A DNA stretch of 33,438 nt from an archaeon (GCA_013139905.1 WSZW01000008.1:1-33438); one strand, 5' to 3'. Numbered from the stretch's first letter, positions 1 through 7,128 are shown. Notes: generated by a model not told the origin, from the sequence alone. Made by a program: numbers and translations.

Positions 1-1302
1 CAGGCAGTGACCAACGCAACAGTTAATATTTATAATGCCACCTGGTCAGATACTATCACATCGTCATCAACTGGTTTTTATCTATTTGAAGAGCTTACAA
101 ACGGCTCTTATACAGTCAATGCCACAAAAACAGATTATCAAGACTCAGCCGAATATCCAGCAGATACAAACAACGGATCATGGCTAACCCAGAACATCCT
201 AATGTATGGCATCTATGACCTTACTATAAGAGCCCAAGACTCCTCCACAGATGGATACTTATCAACATTCTCAGTAGACTACGGTGGAGTTATATCTTCC
301 ACTACAAACGGATCAATCACATATTCGGGGTTAACCTATGGGTTATATACATTCAGTGTATCTGCAACTGGGTACTACTCAGACAGCGAAGATATTTTAG
401 TAGATTCAACCAAGACCGAAACAATACAACTAACGCAAACAGACAGCGTATATTATACACCACATTATGTGAAATTTGTTGTATGGGGGCCATTAGGATA
501 TTATGAAGGTGTAGATGTAAGTGTTTATGAATATGGCAGCTCAACTACAAAGTATACTGGTGTTACTGGTAATGATGGTGCGGTTACATTCCGATTATAC
601 GAAACACAAAGGTACACCATTACATTCATTGACGCAGTTCAAGGTATAGATAGAGAAATGGTATTATACCCAAAGGATGAAAAATATTTAATATTTGTTG
701 CTTCAACAGGATCATGGTCAACATATGATGAACCGGTAGATGACGTTATAGGAATTGATGTATCCACCGAGATAATCAATTCAACACACTCTTATGTCAA
801 TGTGAGTTACACTGATACCATGTCAGAAACTACAGCAGCAATAGTATACCTTAATCAAACAAACAGTTCAGATCCATACAACCAAACAGTAATAGACTCT
901 CAGTCAGGATATACAAATAATTGGACTCACAGCTTTATAGTAAGCGACTACGAAGGCGAAAGTTACTTTGTACATGTGGTTGCTACTCATACCACCTATG
1001 GAACTGTTGATCAAACCTATGCGGTGCAGTTCGATGATGATATTGGATTGCCCGGAATCCCAGACAAAGTGTGGTTGTATGTTTCAATCTTAATCATGAT
1101 GTTTACCGCTGGCATGTTTGGAGCATCCACTGCAACAGAAGGTGCGGCGATTATATGTGTGGAAGGGTGGGTTTTCCTGTTCTTTGGGTGGTTTTCAAGT
1201 ATCGACAACAACGGTATAATTGCTGTCGGATTGGGCTTTGCAACGGTTGTGGCTATAATCGCAAATATAAATAAGTTTTCAAAGAAGGAGGGGCATGAAT
1301 AA
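1..1302 (+). CDS. Surface-exposed membrane-anchored protein, 5' end outside window
   Basis: The reading frame is open from base 1, so the N-terminus is missing. The first 60 or so residues look like a carboxypeptidase-regulatory-like (CarboxypepD_reg) beta-sandwich (ATVNIYN, then GFYLFEELTNGSYTV), and a second similar unit follows around residues 68-140. Threonine, serine and Asn-X-Ser/Thr sites are frequent, as in glycosylated archaeal surface proteins. The C-terminus has three hydrophobic stretches (about residues 355-425) and a short charged tail, so the protein is anchored with its bulk outside. It is followed with a one-base overlap by a second membrane protein. It may be the C-terminal part of the secreted protein that runs off the right edge (32741). 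A virion spike or adhesin role is inferred from context. Confidence 0.75.
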   Translation, partial: QAVTNATVNIYNATWSDTITSSSTGFYLFEELTNGSYTVNATKTDYQDSAEYPADTNNGSWLTQNILMYGIYDLTIRAQDSSTDGYLSTFSVDYGGVISSTTNGSITYSGLTYGLYTFSVSATGYYSDSEDILVDSTKTETIQLTQTDSVYYTPHYVKFVVWGPLGYYEGVDVSVYEYGSSTTKYTGVTGNDGAVTFRLYETQRYTITFIDAVQGIDREMVLYPKDEKYLIFVASTGSWSTYDEPVDDVIGIDVSTEIINSTHSYVNVSYTDTMSETTAAIVYLNQTNSSDPYNQTVIDSQSGYTNNWTHSFIVSDYEGESYFVHVVATHTTYGTVDQTYAVQFDDDIGLPGIPDKVWLYVSILIMMFTAGMFGASTATEGAAIICVEGWVFLFFGWFSSIDNNGIIAVGLGFATVVAIIANINKFSKKEGHE

Positions 1303-1697
1303 TGAAAATATGGGGATTTATACTTGCAATATTTATTTTCAGTTTGCTTAGTTCCACCATGAACGAAATGGGAATTATGACCGTTCATGAAGTTGATGAT
1401 TTTGATGCTGATGCAATGAATAATCAATCTGCTTCAATAAAAGAAGTCATTACCGATGATTCAGAATCATCTATATTAGAAAAGGCAAGAGAAGGTTTTG
1501 GGCTTGATCTAGTATTTATCGCTATAAAAATGTTTGCAGTGCTATTTGAAGCATTAAAAATGACCGCACTGGTATACTTCCCGTTGGTTAAATTTGGAGT
1601 GCCAGCACCATTGGCATTGATGTTACAAACAATAGTCACTTTCATGGAAATGATATTTATCTTCCAAGTATGGCGTAGATTCAAAATGGAGAATTGA
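1302..1697 (+). CDS. Small membrane protein, putative virion component
   Basis: 131 residues with an N-terminal hydrophobic segment (residues 3-19, possible signal anchor), an acidic hydrophilic stretch (about 30-62), and two or three hydrophobic helices in the C-terminal half. The start overlaps the stop of the upstream gene (TAATG) and has a strong GGAGG site about 15 bases before it, so the two are likely translationally coupled. No family recognised. Its position between two surface-domain membrane proteins suggests a virion membrane complex. Confidence 0.7.
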   Translation: MKIWGFILAIFIFSLLSSTMNEMGIMTVHEVDDFDADAMNNQSASIKEVITDDSESSILEKAREGFGLDLVFIAIKMFAVLFEALKMTALVYFPLVKFGVPAPLALMLQTIVTFMEMIFIFQVWRRFKMEN

Positions 1698-1699
1698 AT

Positions 1700-2392
1700 A
1701 TGAAACACTTAAAATTATCGTTTATCAATTTTGGAATACTGTTCTTACTTATAGCTGGTTGTGTGGTTGTAGATGGGGCCCCGGATATCACTACATATAC
1801 CAATTCAGTTGATACTAACAATATGTATCCTGTAGTAGGCCACGGATCAAGTATTACGTTCTATGCTACAGCCAATGAGACAATCATTACATGGGCCTGG
1901 CATGTGGATACTATAGACCAGTCACACAACTATGACAACCTATCCTATGCCTGGACATCCAAAGGATACAAGAATGTCACAGCCACAGCCACAAATGCCA
2001 ACGGTACATCTTTACCGATAACCTGGAATCCATACGTTAAGATGGAAATGGCAGGTGCCGGAGATACAATAAGCAATATGGATGAAACAGGATATGATAA
2101 TCTTATGTTGGGTCTTGAGGGGGATTCACCAGACTTTGAAGTTATGCTGTGGGGAATTACCGAACCATATCAGGTAGTCGTAGGCAATATGTTTTTTGCA
2201 ATCCTTTTCGGTATTCCTATGTTAATGTTTTATCTCAGACAGGGATCGTTAATCATCCCTTCAATGTTTGGGATTATAATGGGTACGGTGCTGTTTGCAT
2301 TCTTCCCTGCATCTTTCGCAGCGACAGCATCAGCAATCATAGTTATGTCAATACTGGCAGTGTTCTATACATTCTATAAGGAACGGCGATAA
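1700..2392 (+). CDS. Secreted/membrane protein with PKD-like domain
   Basis: 231 residues from the ATG at 1700, chosen over a TTG six bases upstream because GGAG lies eight bases before it. An N-terminal signal sequence (ILFLLIAGCVVVDGA) may be a lipoprotein-type signal because of the LIAGC motif. Residues about 35-110 resemble a PKD fold (WAWHVD, then KGYKNVTATATNANG). Residues about 155-230 contain three transmembrane helices ending in a basic tail. The order of extracellular beta domain then C-terminal membrane bundle matches the first gene in the window. Probably a virion surface protein. Confidence 0.72.
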   Translation: MKHLKLSFINFGILFLLIAGCVVVDGAPDITTYTNSVDTNNMYPVVGHGSSITFYATANETIITWAWHVDTIDQSHNYDNLSYAWTSKGYKNVTATATNANGTSLPITWNPYVKMEMAGAGDTISNMDETGYDNLMLGLEGDSPDFEVMLWGITEPYQVVVGNMFFAILFGIPMLMFYLRQGSLIIPSMFGIIMGTVLFAFFPASFAATASAIIVMSILAVFYTFYKERR

Positions 2393-2393
2393 C

Positions 2394-2543
2394 ATGGTAA
2401 AAAGAAAAAAAACAAATAAAGCACCAAGACTAAGAATAGATTTGACTATCTATTTTCATGGCAAGTCAATTCTAAAATATAGAAAAATTACACTTAATAG
2501 AGCAAAGAAGATGTTGAAGGATATCAATAAAAAATTCAATTAA
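2394..2543 (+). CDS. Small highly basic protein
   Basis: 49 residues, more than a third Lys or Arg, starting MVKRKK. The start codon follows the previous stop by one base, so it is probably the last gene of the operon. It resembles in size, charge and MVKR start the small protein at 30777, which also follows a large structural gene. A nucleic-acid-binding virion role is possible but is inference only. Confidence 0.5.
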   Translation: MVKRKKTNKAPRLRIDLTIYFHGKSILKYRKITLNRAKKMLKDINKKFN

Positions 2544-2803
2544 AGAATCGTTTATATCTATCCACAACCATCTATCTATCTGCTGCCTTGTGCAAGTGTC
2601 AACCTCTAAAGTTGCACTTTTAAGTTGATTATTGGTAGTAGATCACCGGGGGTTTGTAAGTCCAATGAGCATAACCCAGACAATTTTTATATATTTTTAA
2701 TTCAATAAAGTATTTGTCCATATATTTTCATTTAGTTATAGGTTTTAAACTCTGTGGATGAAATGTAAAGGCATATATAGTATTTACACATACTCTGTGT
2801 CTT
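2544..2803 (+). other. Intergenic region before the recombinase with inverted repeat
   Basis: No convincing gene. It holds an inverted repeat GTGCAA/TTGCAC at about 2591-2618, enclosing GTGTCAACC, which resembles the AGTCAAC core of the short array elements R12 and R16. T-rich stretches and the recombinase TATA box lie downstream. It could be a terminator for the upstream operon or a resident recombination site next to the recombinase; neither is proven. Confidence 0.35.
2772..2780 (+). promoter_or_regulatory. TATA box of the recombinase gene
   Basis: CATATATAG centred 28 bases before the ATG at 2804, the spacing expected for a leaderless archaeal transcript. No Shine-Dalgarno site is seen before this ATG, which agrees. 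Confidence 0.5.
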
Positions 2804-3409
2804 ATGGAATACTCACATAAATTGGAACTTTTTGCGTATTGTCGTGAATCTGTTGATCTGAAAACAGGAATAGAAATTCAAAAGGAATCTATTCAAAGAT
2901 ATTGTGATGCATATGAGATCACAATTCAAAAATGGTTCATTGATAATGATGCAAGTGCTTACAAGTATAGACCGAACTTTGAAAAAATGTGGAACTCACT
3001 TGATGGATGTGATGGGGTAATTGTAAAAGACCTTTCACGTTTTGGTAGGAGTGATGCAGATATGTTGGCTAAGTTCAATGAAATGAAAGATAGTGGTAAA
3101 CGGCTGATCCTTATCAAAGAAAACATTGATTCATCCACTCCGGAGACTGAATTTTTCTTAAAGATACTGGCATTGTTTGCGGACCGGGAAGCAACTACCA
3201 TAAGAGAGCGGTTGACTGCTGGAAGGGCATATGCAAAGATTCATGGGACAAAGTCAGGTAAACCCATGCACAGACCAGCAAAGAAAATCAACTGGGAGAA
3301 GTTCGATGAAATGAGGGGGAAAGGAATTTCAGTAATTAATATTGCCAAGATGATGGGGATAAGCCAAAGTAAATTATATCATGATATCAAGATAAGACCA
3401 AAGCAATAA
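2804..3409 (+). CDS. Serine recombinase (resolvase/invertase family)
   Basis: 201 residues. The resolvase N-terminal domain is clear: the catalytic motif YCRES puts the nucleophile at Ser16 with Arg14, the active-site motif KDLSRFGRS is at 75-83, and REATTIRERL near 128-137 starts the long E-helix. A short C-terminal helix-turn-helix (about 174-196, ISVINIAKMMGISQSKLYHD) binds DNA. The length equals that of ordinary resolvases/invertases and is far below large serine integrases. The family makes staggered cuts with a 2-base overhang through a Ser-DNA link. The gene sits 160 bases before the first element of the cassette-like array and points into it, which makes it the best candidate for the enzyme acting on those elements; it could instead be a simple resolvase of the replicon. 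Confidence 0.93.
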   Translation: MEYSHKLELFAYCRESVDLKTGIEIQKESIQRYCDAYEITIQKWFIDNDASAYKYRPNFEKMWNSLDGCDGVIVKDLSRFGRSDADMLAKFNEMKDSGKRLILIKENIDSSTPETEFFLKILALFADREATTIRERLTAGRAYAKIHGTKSGKPMHRPAKKINWEKFDEMRGKGISVINIAKMMGISQSKLYHDIKIRPKQ

Positions 3410-3451
3410 TTCAGAGGTGAATTAAAAGATACATGAAAATGAGGTGGAGAA

Positions 3452-3568
3452 ATGACGGCATATATATGTTACTGTGAAGAATGCCACAAGAAATTTATAA
3501 GTGGATTCTTAAACAATACAATGTGTTTGCCGTGTAGGCTTAAACAGAAGGATGAAAGAAATGAATGA
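3452..3568 (+). CDS. Small zinc-finger protein
   Basis: 38 residues with CYCEEC followed by CLPC, a four-cysteine zinc knuckle, and a basic tail. GAGGTGGAG lies just before the ATG. It lies between the recombinase and element R1 and is probably cotranscribed with the recombinase. No named family recognised. Confidence 0.55.
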   Translation: MTAYICYCEECHKKFISGFLNNTMCLPCRLKQKDERNE

Positions 3569-3570
3569 AA

Positions 3571-3670
3571 TTAGCTCAAGTCACCAGTGGCACTCAGACT
3601 CGCTCTATAGAGCGGCCTGGTGCTACTAAAACACCCGCATGAATGCGGGAGCATGGCTGAGATGATGCAA
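3571..3670 (+). repeat. Array element R1 (domain-1 class A)
   Basis: First element of the array. The left flank is TTAGCTCAAGTCA without ATGCAT, which may reflect a resident site rather than a cassette end. Domain 1 is a long hairpin (AGTGGCAC with GTGCTACT, CAG with CTG, CGCTC-TATA-GAGCG). Hairpin 2 is CCCGCAT-GA-ATGCGGG, then GCATGGCT and GATGATGCA. Nearly identical in core to R9 and R14. Confidence 0.8.
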
Positions 3671-3713
3671 AAATATAAGTATGACTAAATTAAATTGTGT
3701 AGTGTGATTAATC

Positions 3714-3914
3714 ATGACCAGAAAATACACAACAAAAAAAGACCGTGTGAGAAATATAAACGGAATTGTTTTTAAAGAGTCGCAGGGCAACCTCACAAAG
3801 AAAAAAGCAAGACAAATTGCAGCAACGTGGAATATGAAGGGACGAAAAGCAAGAGTGCTTCCTAGTAAATGGCCCATACAGCACACTTGGTCGGTGTTTA
3901 TAGAAAAGAAGTAA
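3714..3914 (+). CDS. Small basic cassette protein (C1)
   Basis: 66 residues, strongly basic, with a central helix KKKARQIAATW and then a short beta-like segment KARVLPSKW. Layout and length recall the cassette protein at 8425 (helix SDALKRAKARW followed by a beta strand), so both may be small nucleic-acid or protein binders, but homology is not certain. The start is a single ATG with weak GTGTGAT before it. Sole gene of cassette C1; an AT-rich TATA-like run directly after element R1 may drive it. Confidence 0.6.
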   Translation: MTRKYTTKKDRVRNINGIVFKESQGNLTKKKARQIAATWNMKGRKARVLPSKWPIQHTWSVFIEKK

Positions 3915-3941
3915 TACAATATTTATTTTATTTTTTTTAGT

Positions 3942-4034
3942 GTTGCATTGGTGTTAGCTCAAGTCACGGGCGCCAGCGGCGGACCGCCCAACCCCTGCTT
4001 AGAAAGCAGGGGCATGACTAAGATTGACCCCTGC
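3942..4034 (+). repeat. Array element R2 (class C, hybrid ends)
   Basis: Left outer arm TTGCAT (type I), AGCTCAAGTCA, GC-rich domain 1 (GGGCG with CGCCC), hairpin 2 CCCCTGCTT/AAGCAGGGG, then GCATGACTAAGATTGACCCCTG, whose GACCCCT is a type II right arm. The outer arms do not pair with each other. The right arm CCCCTGCTT also repeats the 5' strand of hairpin 2, so the 3' strand could switch partners. Confidence 0.78.
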
Positions 4035-4110
4035 TTTTAATATTCTCTTTTTTATAATGGTTGTGTTGTAAACCGACAAGTTTAAGTAAGTTTAAGGCGT
4101 ATTATTAACT

Positions 4111-4245
4111 ATGAAGTGTAAGGCTTTGAAATCAAGTAATGAAGGACGGAGAGTTGAATGCCAAGCAGTTGATACAAACAAATGTAAAAAAACAAGAGGA
4201 CAATTTAATGTAACACAATATTGTTGGTGTATCAAGGAGGAATGA
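4111..4245 (+). CDS. Small cysteine-containing protein (C2)
   Basis: 44 residues with five cysteines (CKAL, VEC, NKC, YCWC), probably metal-binding, and otherwise unrecognised. It starts at the only ATG after element R2; no clear ribosome site. Its 3' end contains GGAGGAATGA, the ribosome site of the next gene, so the genes of this cassette are likely coupled. Confidence 0.45.
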   Translation: MKCKALKSSNEGRRVECQAVDTNKCKKTRGQFNVTQYCWCIKEE

Positions 4246-4248
4246 ATA

Positions 4249-4422
4249 ATGAAATGTAAAAAAATAGATTGTGATGAATGTGGTATAAACATCACTGATA
4301 GAGTCTACTATGCACAAGGATATACTTATAATTGTTGTTCTCATGGGTGTCTGGCACGGATAATGTTGAATGTTCAGGTATCGACAATTCAAGCAAGATT
4401 TGATTATTTGAATGAGGATTAA
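4249..4422 (+). CDS. Small zinc-ribbon-like protein (C2)
   Basis: 57 residues. MKCKKIDCDECG starts a zinc site and NCCSHGC completes a treble-clef-like Cys/His cluster, followed by an amphipathic helix. GGAGG lies about 8 bases before the ATG. Second of three tightly packed genes in cassette C2. Function unknown. Confidence 0.6.
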   Translation: MKCKKIDCDECGINITDRVYYAQGYTYNCCSHGCLARIMLNVQVSTIQARFDYLNED

Positions 4423-4425
4423 ACT

Positions 4426-4617
4426 ATGAAAAACTGGATTGATAACTTAGGGTTTGTACTGGTTTTTGTCGTGTATGCAATCGGTGCAGCATATACTGGT
4501 GTTATTTCTTATGGGATTGTGAGATTGGTATTTGGGGGGATGGGTATTTTATCTTTGATTTTTGCCATTCTTTTAATGAAAGATATGTTACTAAAAACCG
4601 AGGGGTCGGTATCTTAG
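4426..4617 (+). CDS. Small two-helix membrane protein (C2)
   Basis: 63 residues with two transmembrane helices (about 9-28 and 33-52). It starts three bases after the previous stop. The last codons lie inside the AGGGGTC outer arm of element R3, so the C-terminus is partly encoded by the element. Function unknown; small membrane proteins recur in the array. Confidence 0.6.
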   Translation: MKNWIDNLGFVLVFVVYAIGAAYTGVISYGIVRLVFGGMGILSLIFAILLMKDMLLKTEGSVS

Positions 4618-4717
4618 AGTAGATGATGAGTCACTTGCACGTCCCTGACTCGTCCATAGGACGGCCAGGGCGAGCAAAAACACCCGGATGAATCCGGGAG
4701 CATGGCTAAGATGATGC
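4601..4717 (+). repeat. Array element R3 (class B, hybrid ends)
   Basis: Left flank is type II (AGGGGTC), then AGTCA; domain 1 is TTGC...GCAA enclosing CCCTG/CAGGG and CGTCC/GGACG with the internal loop ACT/GC; hairpin 2 is CCCGGAT/ATCCGGG; the right end is GCATGGCTAAGATGATGCA (type I). Core nearly identical to R11 and close to R15. Confidence 0.8.
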
Positions 4718-4765
4718 AAAAAGTATTTAATACAATAAACACTGTTTTTATATGAGTGATTTTTT

Positions 4766-4858
4766 ATGTCTAAAATTGTTCATGTAAAAGCACATACAAG
4801 AAAAGATCCAAAAACCGCAATTGCCTGGATAGTCGGATACGATATGAAGAAGGAATAA
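4766..4858 (+). CDS. Very small cassette protein (C3)
   Basis: 30 residues (starts MSKIVHVKAHTRKD, contains IAWIVGYDM). No domain recognised. It ends two bases before the ATG of the secreted protein at 4861, and its last codons (AAGAAGGAATAA) supply the ribosome site for that gene, so it could be a leader peptide. An AT-rich TATA-like stretch follows element R3. Confidence 0.4.
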   Translation: MSKIVHVKAHTRKDPKTAIAWIVGYDMKKE

Positions 4859-4860
4859 TA

Positions 4861-5343
4861 ATGGATAAGAAAATAGCATTATTGGCAGTGTTTCTGCTTA
4901 TTGGCGTCGCATCAGCGGCGATATTGACAGAATATTTCAGAGATGAGCGAACCGTAGAAGTAACACCGTGGATGTCATTCGATGTAAATAATGACCCACG
5001 AGATACCACATATGGGCTCACTCAACTATATGATTATATCAATATCACTAGTCATAAGAAGTATTCTACGACATGTGAGATTGATACCGAGATATGGTTC
5101 AATGGGGAAGAACTAATCGATACAGAAGGCATCAAAGTCGATTATAGTGTAGAATCTGGAAGCGGTGCACTAATCACTCCATCTGATAATAATAACAATG
5201 GTCTTCCTGAAGCTGCAGTGTTTGGCACCCAGGACGCAGATGGAATATATACCATCAGACGGAATATCAACATCAATGAGGATCTGATTCCAGGAACATA
5301 CCGGATAGTCACTATATTAGTGCCGTATCAGGGAAATTCTTGA
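4861..5343 (+). CDS. Secreted protein with signal peptide (C3)
   Basis: 160 residues. Clear signal peptide (KIALLAVFLLIGVASAA) followed by a beta-rich region with no further membrane segment, giving an exported soluble protein of about 140 residues. An Asn/Asp-rich loop (DNNNNGLPEAA) sits near residue 115. This N-terminal layout resembles short TasA/SipW-associated or PEF-type archaeal surface proteins, but no family call is safe. It is one of the few array products clearly acting outside the cell or on the virion. Confidence 0.65.
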   Translation: MDKKIALLAVFLLIGVASAAILTEYFRDERTVEVTPWMSFDVNNDPRDTTYGLTQLYDYINITSHKKYSTTCEIDTEIWFNGEELIDTEGIKVDYSVESGSGALITPSDNNNNGLPEAAVFGTQDADGIYTIRRNININEDLIPGTYRIVTILVPYQGNS

Positions 5344-5384
5344 GTAGGAAACATAATTATTCGCTATGGCTAAATTGTTACAAA

Positions 5385-5484
5385 GTGCTAGCTCTCAGGT
5401 CACTTGCACAAACCTCACACGTTCTGCGGAACGGCGATGTTGAGCAAAAACACCCATCTAAAGATGGGATGCATGACTAAAATG
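5385..5484 (+). repeat. Array element R4 (class B')
   Basis: Left flank GTGCTAGCTCTCAGGTCA lacks ATGCAT. Domain 1 is TTGC...GCAA with CGTTC-TGCG-GAACG and internal loop ACA/GC. Hairpin 2 is CCCATCT-AA-AGATGGG followed by GCATGACTAAAATGG; the right outer arm is not recognisable. Confidence 0.75.
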
Positions 5485-5493
5485 GTGGATGAA

Positions 5494-5649
5494 ATGATTA
5501 ATATAAAAGATGAAATGAAACATGTAAAAATTGAAGAAGGACAGATATGGCGTAAACAAGGACCATATGACTGGTTAAAGATTGAAAGAGTTGTTGATCC
5601 TAACTATCCTAGATATGTTGGTGGTGTGTTTTGCAACCATATTATGTAG
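5494..5649 (+). CDS. Small cassette protein (C4)
   Basis: 51 residues from the ATG at 5494, which has GGTGG five bases upstream; an in-frame ATG at 5482 is possible, and ATGs further up lie inside R4. The core EGQIWRKQGPYDWLKIERVV and a later YVGGVF resemble small phage proteins with a GQ-W opening and a beta barrel, function unknown. Its end overlaps the next zinc-ribbon frame by 19 bases, so a frameshift product joining both is possible. Confidence 0.5.
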   Translation: MINIKDEMKHVKIEEGQIWRKQGPYDWLKIERVVDPNYPRYVGGVFCNHIM

Positions 5650-5765
5650 ATATACTAGATGAAATATGTAGTTTCTGTGGTGGGCCGTTGATGACAACCA
5701 CGTTGAATGAAGACACATCCGAATGTATTAATTGTAAAGCCAAATTTGAAATAGAAGATTGCTAA
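5631..5765 (+). CDS. Small zinc-ribbon, possible frameshift extension (C4)
   Basis: A frame open from 5613 to 5765 encodes CSFCGGP, then CINC, a typical zinc ribbon with a C-terminal acidic tail. It has no ATG at its 5' end; the only early start is TTG at 5631, inside the previous gene. Either it is translated from TTG by coupling, or the two frames are one protein split by a programmed or erroneous shift near 5615-5645. Confidence 0.4.
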   Translation: MQPYYVDILDEICSFCGGPLMTTTLNEDTSECINCKAKFEIEDC

Positions 5766-5767
5766 CG

Positions 5768-5888
5768 TTGCATGGGTGTTGGCTCAAGTCACGGGCGCCG
5801 GTCCGAATGCGAGAATCCCGCATGACAAGCGCCCAACTCCCCACAGCGCTTCGCTAACGTGGGGAGCATGACGACGGAGATGATGCAT
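5768..5888 (+). repeat. Array element R5 (class D)
   Basis: TTGCAT, GTTGGCTCAAGTCA, domain 1 GGGCGC/GCGCCC with inner ATGCG/CGCAT, hairpin 2 CTCCCCAC...GTGGGGAG with loop AGCGCTTCGCTAAC, then GCATGACGACGGAGATGATGCAT. Type I arms on both sides. Domain 1 is nearly identical to R10, while hairpin 2 is not. Confidence 0.78.
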
Positions 5889-6074
5889 ATGGCAAGAACA
5901 CAAAGAAGTAAAAAACGTCGGCAGCAAATAAGAGAATTTAGAAAGGAAAATAATATTACGAACTGCAAGCGCTGTGGTGAACCACTTGGAATGACTTCAC
6001 ATAATTTTCTATGTTCAAAGTGTTGGAATATTCAAGAAAACTTCCCTAAATTCGATAGGCCAAAAACAATATAA
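5889..6074 (+). CDS. Small zinc-finger protein with basic N-terminus (C5)
   Basis: 61 residues from the ATG at 5889, right after the ATGCAT arm of R5 (upstream in-frame ATGs lie in the element). A basic N-terminus (RSKKRRQQIREFRK) precedes CKRCGEP...CSKCW, a zinc ribbon. GGAG inside the element, 10 bases upstream, may serve as ribosome site. Likely nucleic-acid-binding; no named family. Confidence 0.6.
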   Translation: MARTQRSKKRRQQIREFRKENNITNCKRCGEPLGMTSHNFLCSKCWNIQENFPKFDRPKTI

Positions 6075-6091
6075 AAAGCGAGGTGAAAATA

Positions 6092-6379
6092 TTGGATGAA
6101 ATATTGTTAATATCTGCATATAATGAAATTATAAAAAAGCAACCACTTTCACGAATGGGTTATGTTGATATGCATAACTTGTATTCAGAAATTAGAAATA
6201 AAAAAGGAATAACATTACAACTATTTAAAGAATGGATGGTTGAATTTTTCAATAAATATAATTTAAATGGATTTGAATTTGCAAGAGCAACGATAGCAAG
6301 AACAGAAGTTAAACGATATTCGTTTATTATTGACAATAATGTATATTATTATATGGTAAAAAGGATGCATAGGTGCTAG
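6092..6379 (+). CDS. Cassette protein, unknown function (C5)
   Basis: 95 residues using a TTG start at 6092 because GAGGTGA ends 6 bases before it; a GTG at 6083 lies inside that ribosome site. Alpha-helical, with a helix-turn-helix-like middle (YVDMHNLYSEIRNKKGITLQ) and a beta-hairpin end, which fits a winged helix. The stop codon TAG is part of the GGTGCTAGCT segment of element R6, so the last residues MHRC come from the element's left arm. Confidence 0.6.
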   Translation: MDEILLISAYNEIIKKQPLSRMGYVDMHNLYSEIRNKKGITLQLFKEWMVEFFNKYNLNGFEFARATIARTEVKRYSFIIDNNVYYYMVKRMHRC

Positions 6380-6474
6380 CTCAAGTCACTTGCACAGCGC
6401 TGACACGATCAGAGGTCGGCCAGCCTGAGCAAAAACTCCCGGATGAATCCGAGAGCATGGATAAGATGATGCAT
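6364..6474 (+). repeat. Array element R6 (class B-like)
   Basis: Complete type I element: GATGCATAGGTGCTAGCT, CAAGTCA, domain 1 TTGC...GCAA with GCTG/CAGC and CGA/TCG, hairpin 2 CCGGAT/ATCCG, GCATGGATAAGATGATGCAT. Both outer arms are present and could pair. Confidence 0.78.
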
Positions 6475-6476
6475 AA

Positions 6477-6710
6477 ATGACACGAACAAGAAGAATATAC
6501 AATAATCCAAACTTAAAGAAAACCCCCCGGTCACATATAGACGAGGGTGAATATATTCCAAGAGGCATACCATTTACACGAAGAAGCTGGATATGTATGG
6601 GGATGTGTCGCGGATGTAGAGACCCAGAAAAGGATCCGCGAGCAATTCGTAATAAAATGAAATCGCAATTTAAATTTCAATTGATGTATGAAAAGGAAAT
6701 GATAGTATGA
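6477..6710 (+). CDS. Small basic protein with CxxC (C6)
   Basis: 77 residues, rich in Arg/Lys, with CMGMCRGC in the middle, possibly metal-binding. The ATG lies only two bases after the ATGCAT arm of R6, so ribosome entry must use the element or the transcript is leaderless. It overlaps the next gene (ATGA). Confidence 0.5.
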   Translation: MTRTRRIYNNPNLKKTPRSHIDEGEYIPRGIPFTRRSWICMGMCRGCRDPEKDPRAIRNKMKSQFKFQLMYEKEMIV

Positions 6711-6814
6711 ATAATTATGAATTGGCTGTGGCGGTAGATGTTGTACTGCTCATTATAGGTTTGGTGTTATTATACAAATCTATGAAAGATAGACAAAGTG
6801 GGCAAGCGGAGTGA
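6707..6814 (+). CDS. Single-helix membrane microprotein (C6)
   Basis: 35 residues, one transmembrane helix (about 7-23, AVAVDVVLLIIGLVLLY) and a charged tail. ATGA overlap with the preceding gene indicates coupling. Its end (GCGGAGTGA) is the ribosome site of the following gene; the same GCGGAGTGAAAG string recurs in cassette C15 at 11706. Confidence 0.5.
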   Translation: MNNYELAVAVDVVLLIIGLVLLYKSMKDRQSGQAE

Positions 6815-6821
6815 AAGTTAT

Positions 6822-7013
6822 ATGAAAGAATATATATTGAAACTTGAAAATTCATTGGGTAATGGTATAGTTGCCACGTTTGTAAAAGTAAAAGACTTGA
6901 TAAAACACACGGAAGACAATCCACCACAACGAAAATACCATTATTATATGGTAGTCAAAGAAACCACTGAGACAAGAGTTGATATGAAAGCGATAAAACA
7001 ATTTTATTCGTGA
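6822..7013 (+). CDS. Cassette protein, unknown function (C6)
   Basis: 63 residues from the ATG at 6822, preferred over GTG 6798 because GGAGTGA is seven bases upstream. Compact alpha/beta composition with a central HYYMVVKET strand; no family recognised. The stop codon TGA overlaps the first bases of element R7. Confidence 0.55.
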   Translation: MKEYILKLENSLGNGIVATFVKVKDLIKHTEDNPPQRKYHYYMVVKETTETRVDMKAIKQFYS

Positions 7014-7126
7014 TGCATAGGTGCTAGCTTAAGTCACTTGCGCAAACCTTACTCATTCTGCGGAATGGCAAGGTTGAGCAAAAACTCACGGGCTCAAAGC
7101 CCGAAGCATGAACGGAGATGATGCAT
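7012..7126 (+). repeat. Array element R7 (class B')
   Basis: GATGCATAGGTGCTAGCT, TAAGTCA, domain 1 TTGC...GCAA with AACCTT/AAGGTT and CATTC-TGCG-GAATG around internal loop ACT/GC, hairpin 2 CGGGCT/AGCCCG, GCATGAACGGAGATGATGCAT. Stem bases differ from R4 and R8 with compensating changes. Type I arms on both sides. Confidence 0.8.
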
Positions 7127-7128
7127 GA

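Noticed and set aside
1017..1427. 136-codon minus-strand open frame
   Set aside because: Lies opposite two well-supported plus-strand membrane-protein genes, with no promoter or ribosome site.
5404..5493. Upstream start of the gene at 5494
   Set aside because: Much of the extension is encoded by element R4 and has no ribosome site; the ATG at 5494 follows GGTGG.
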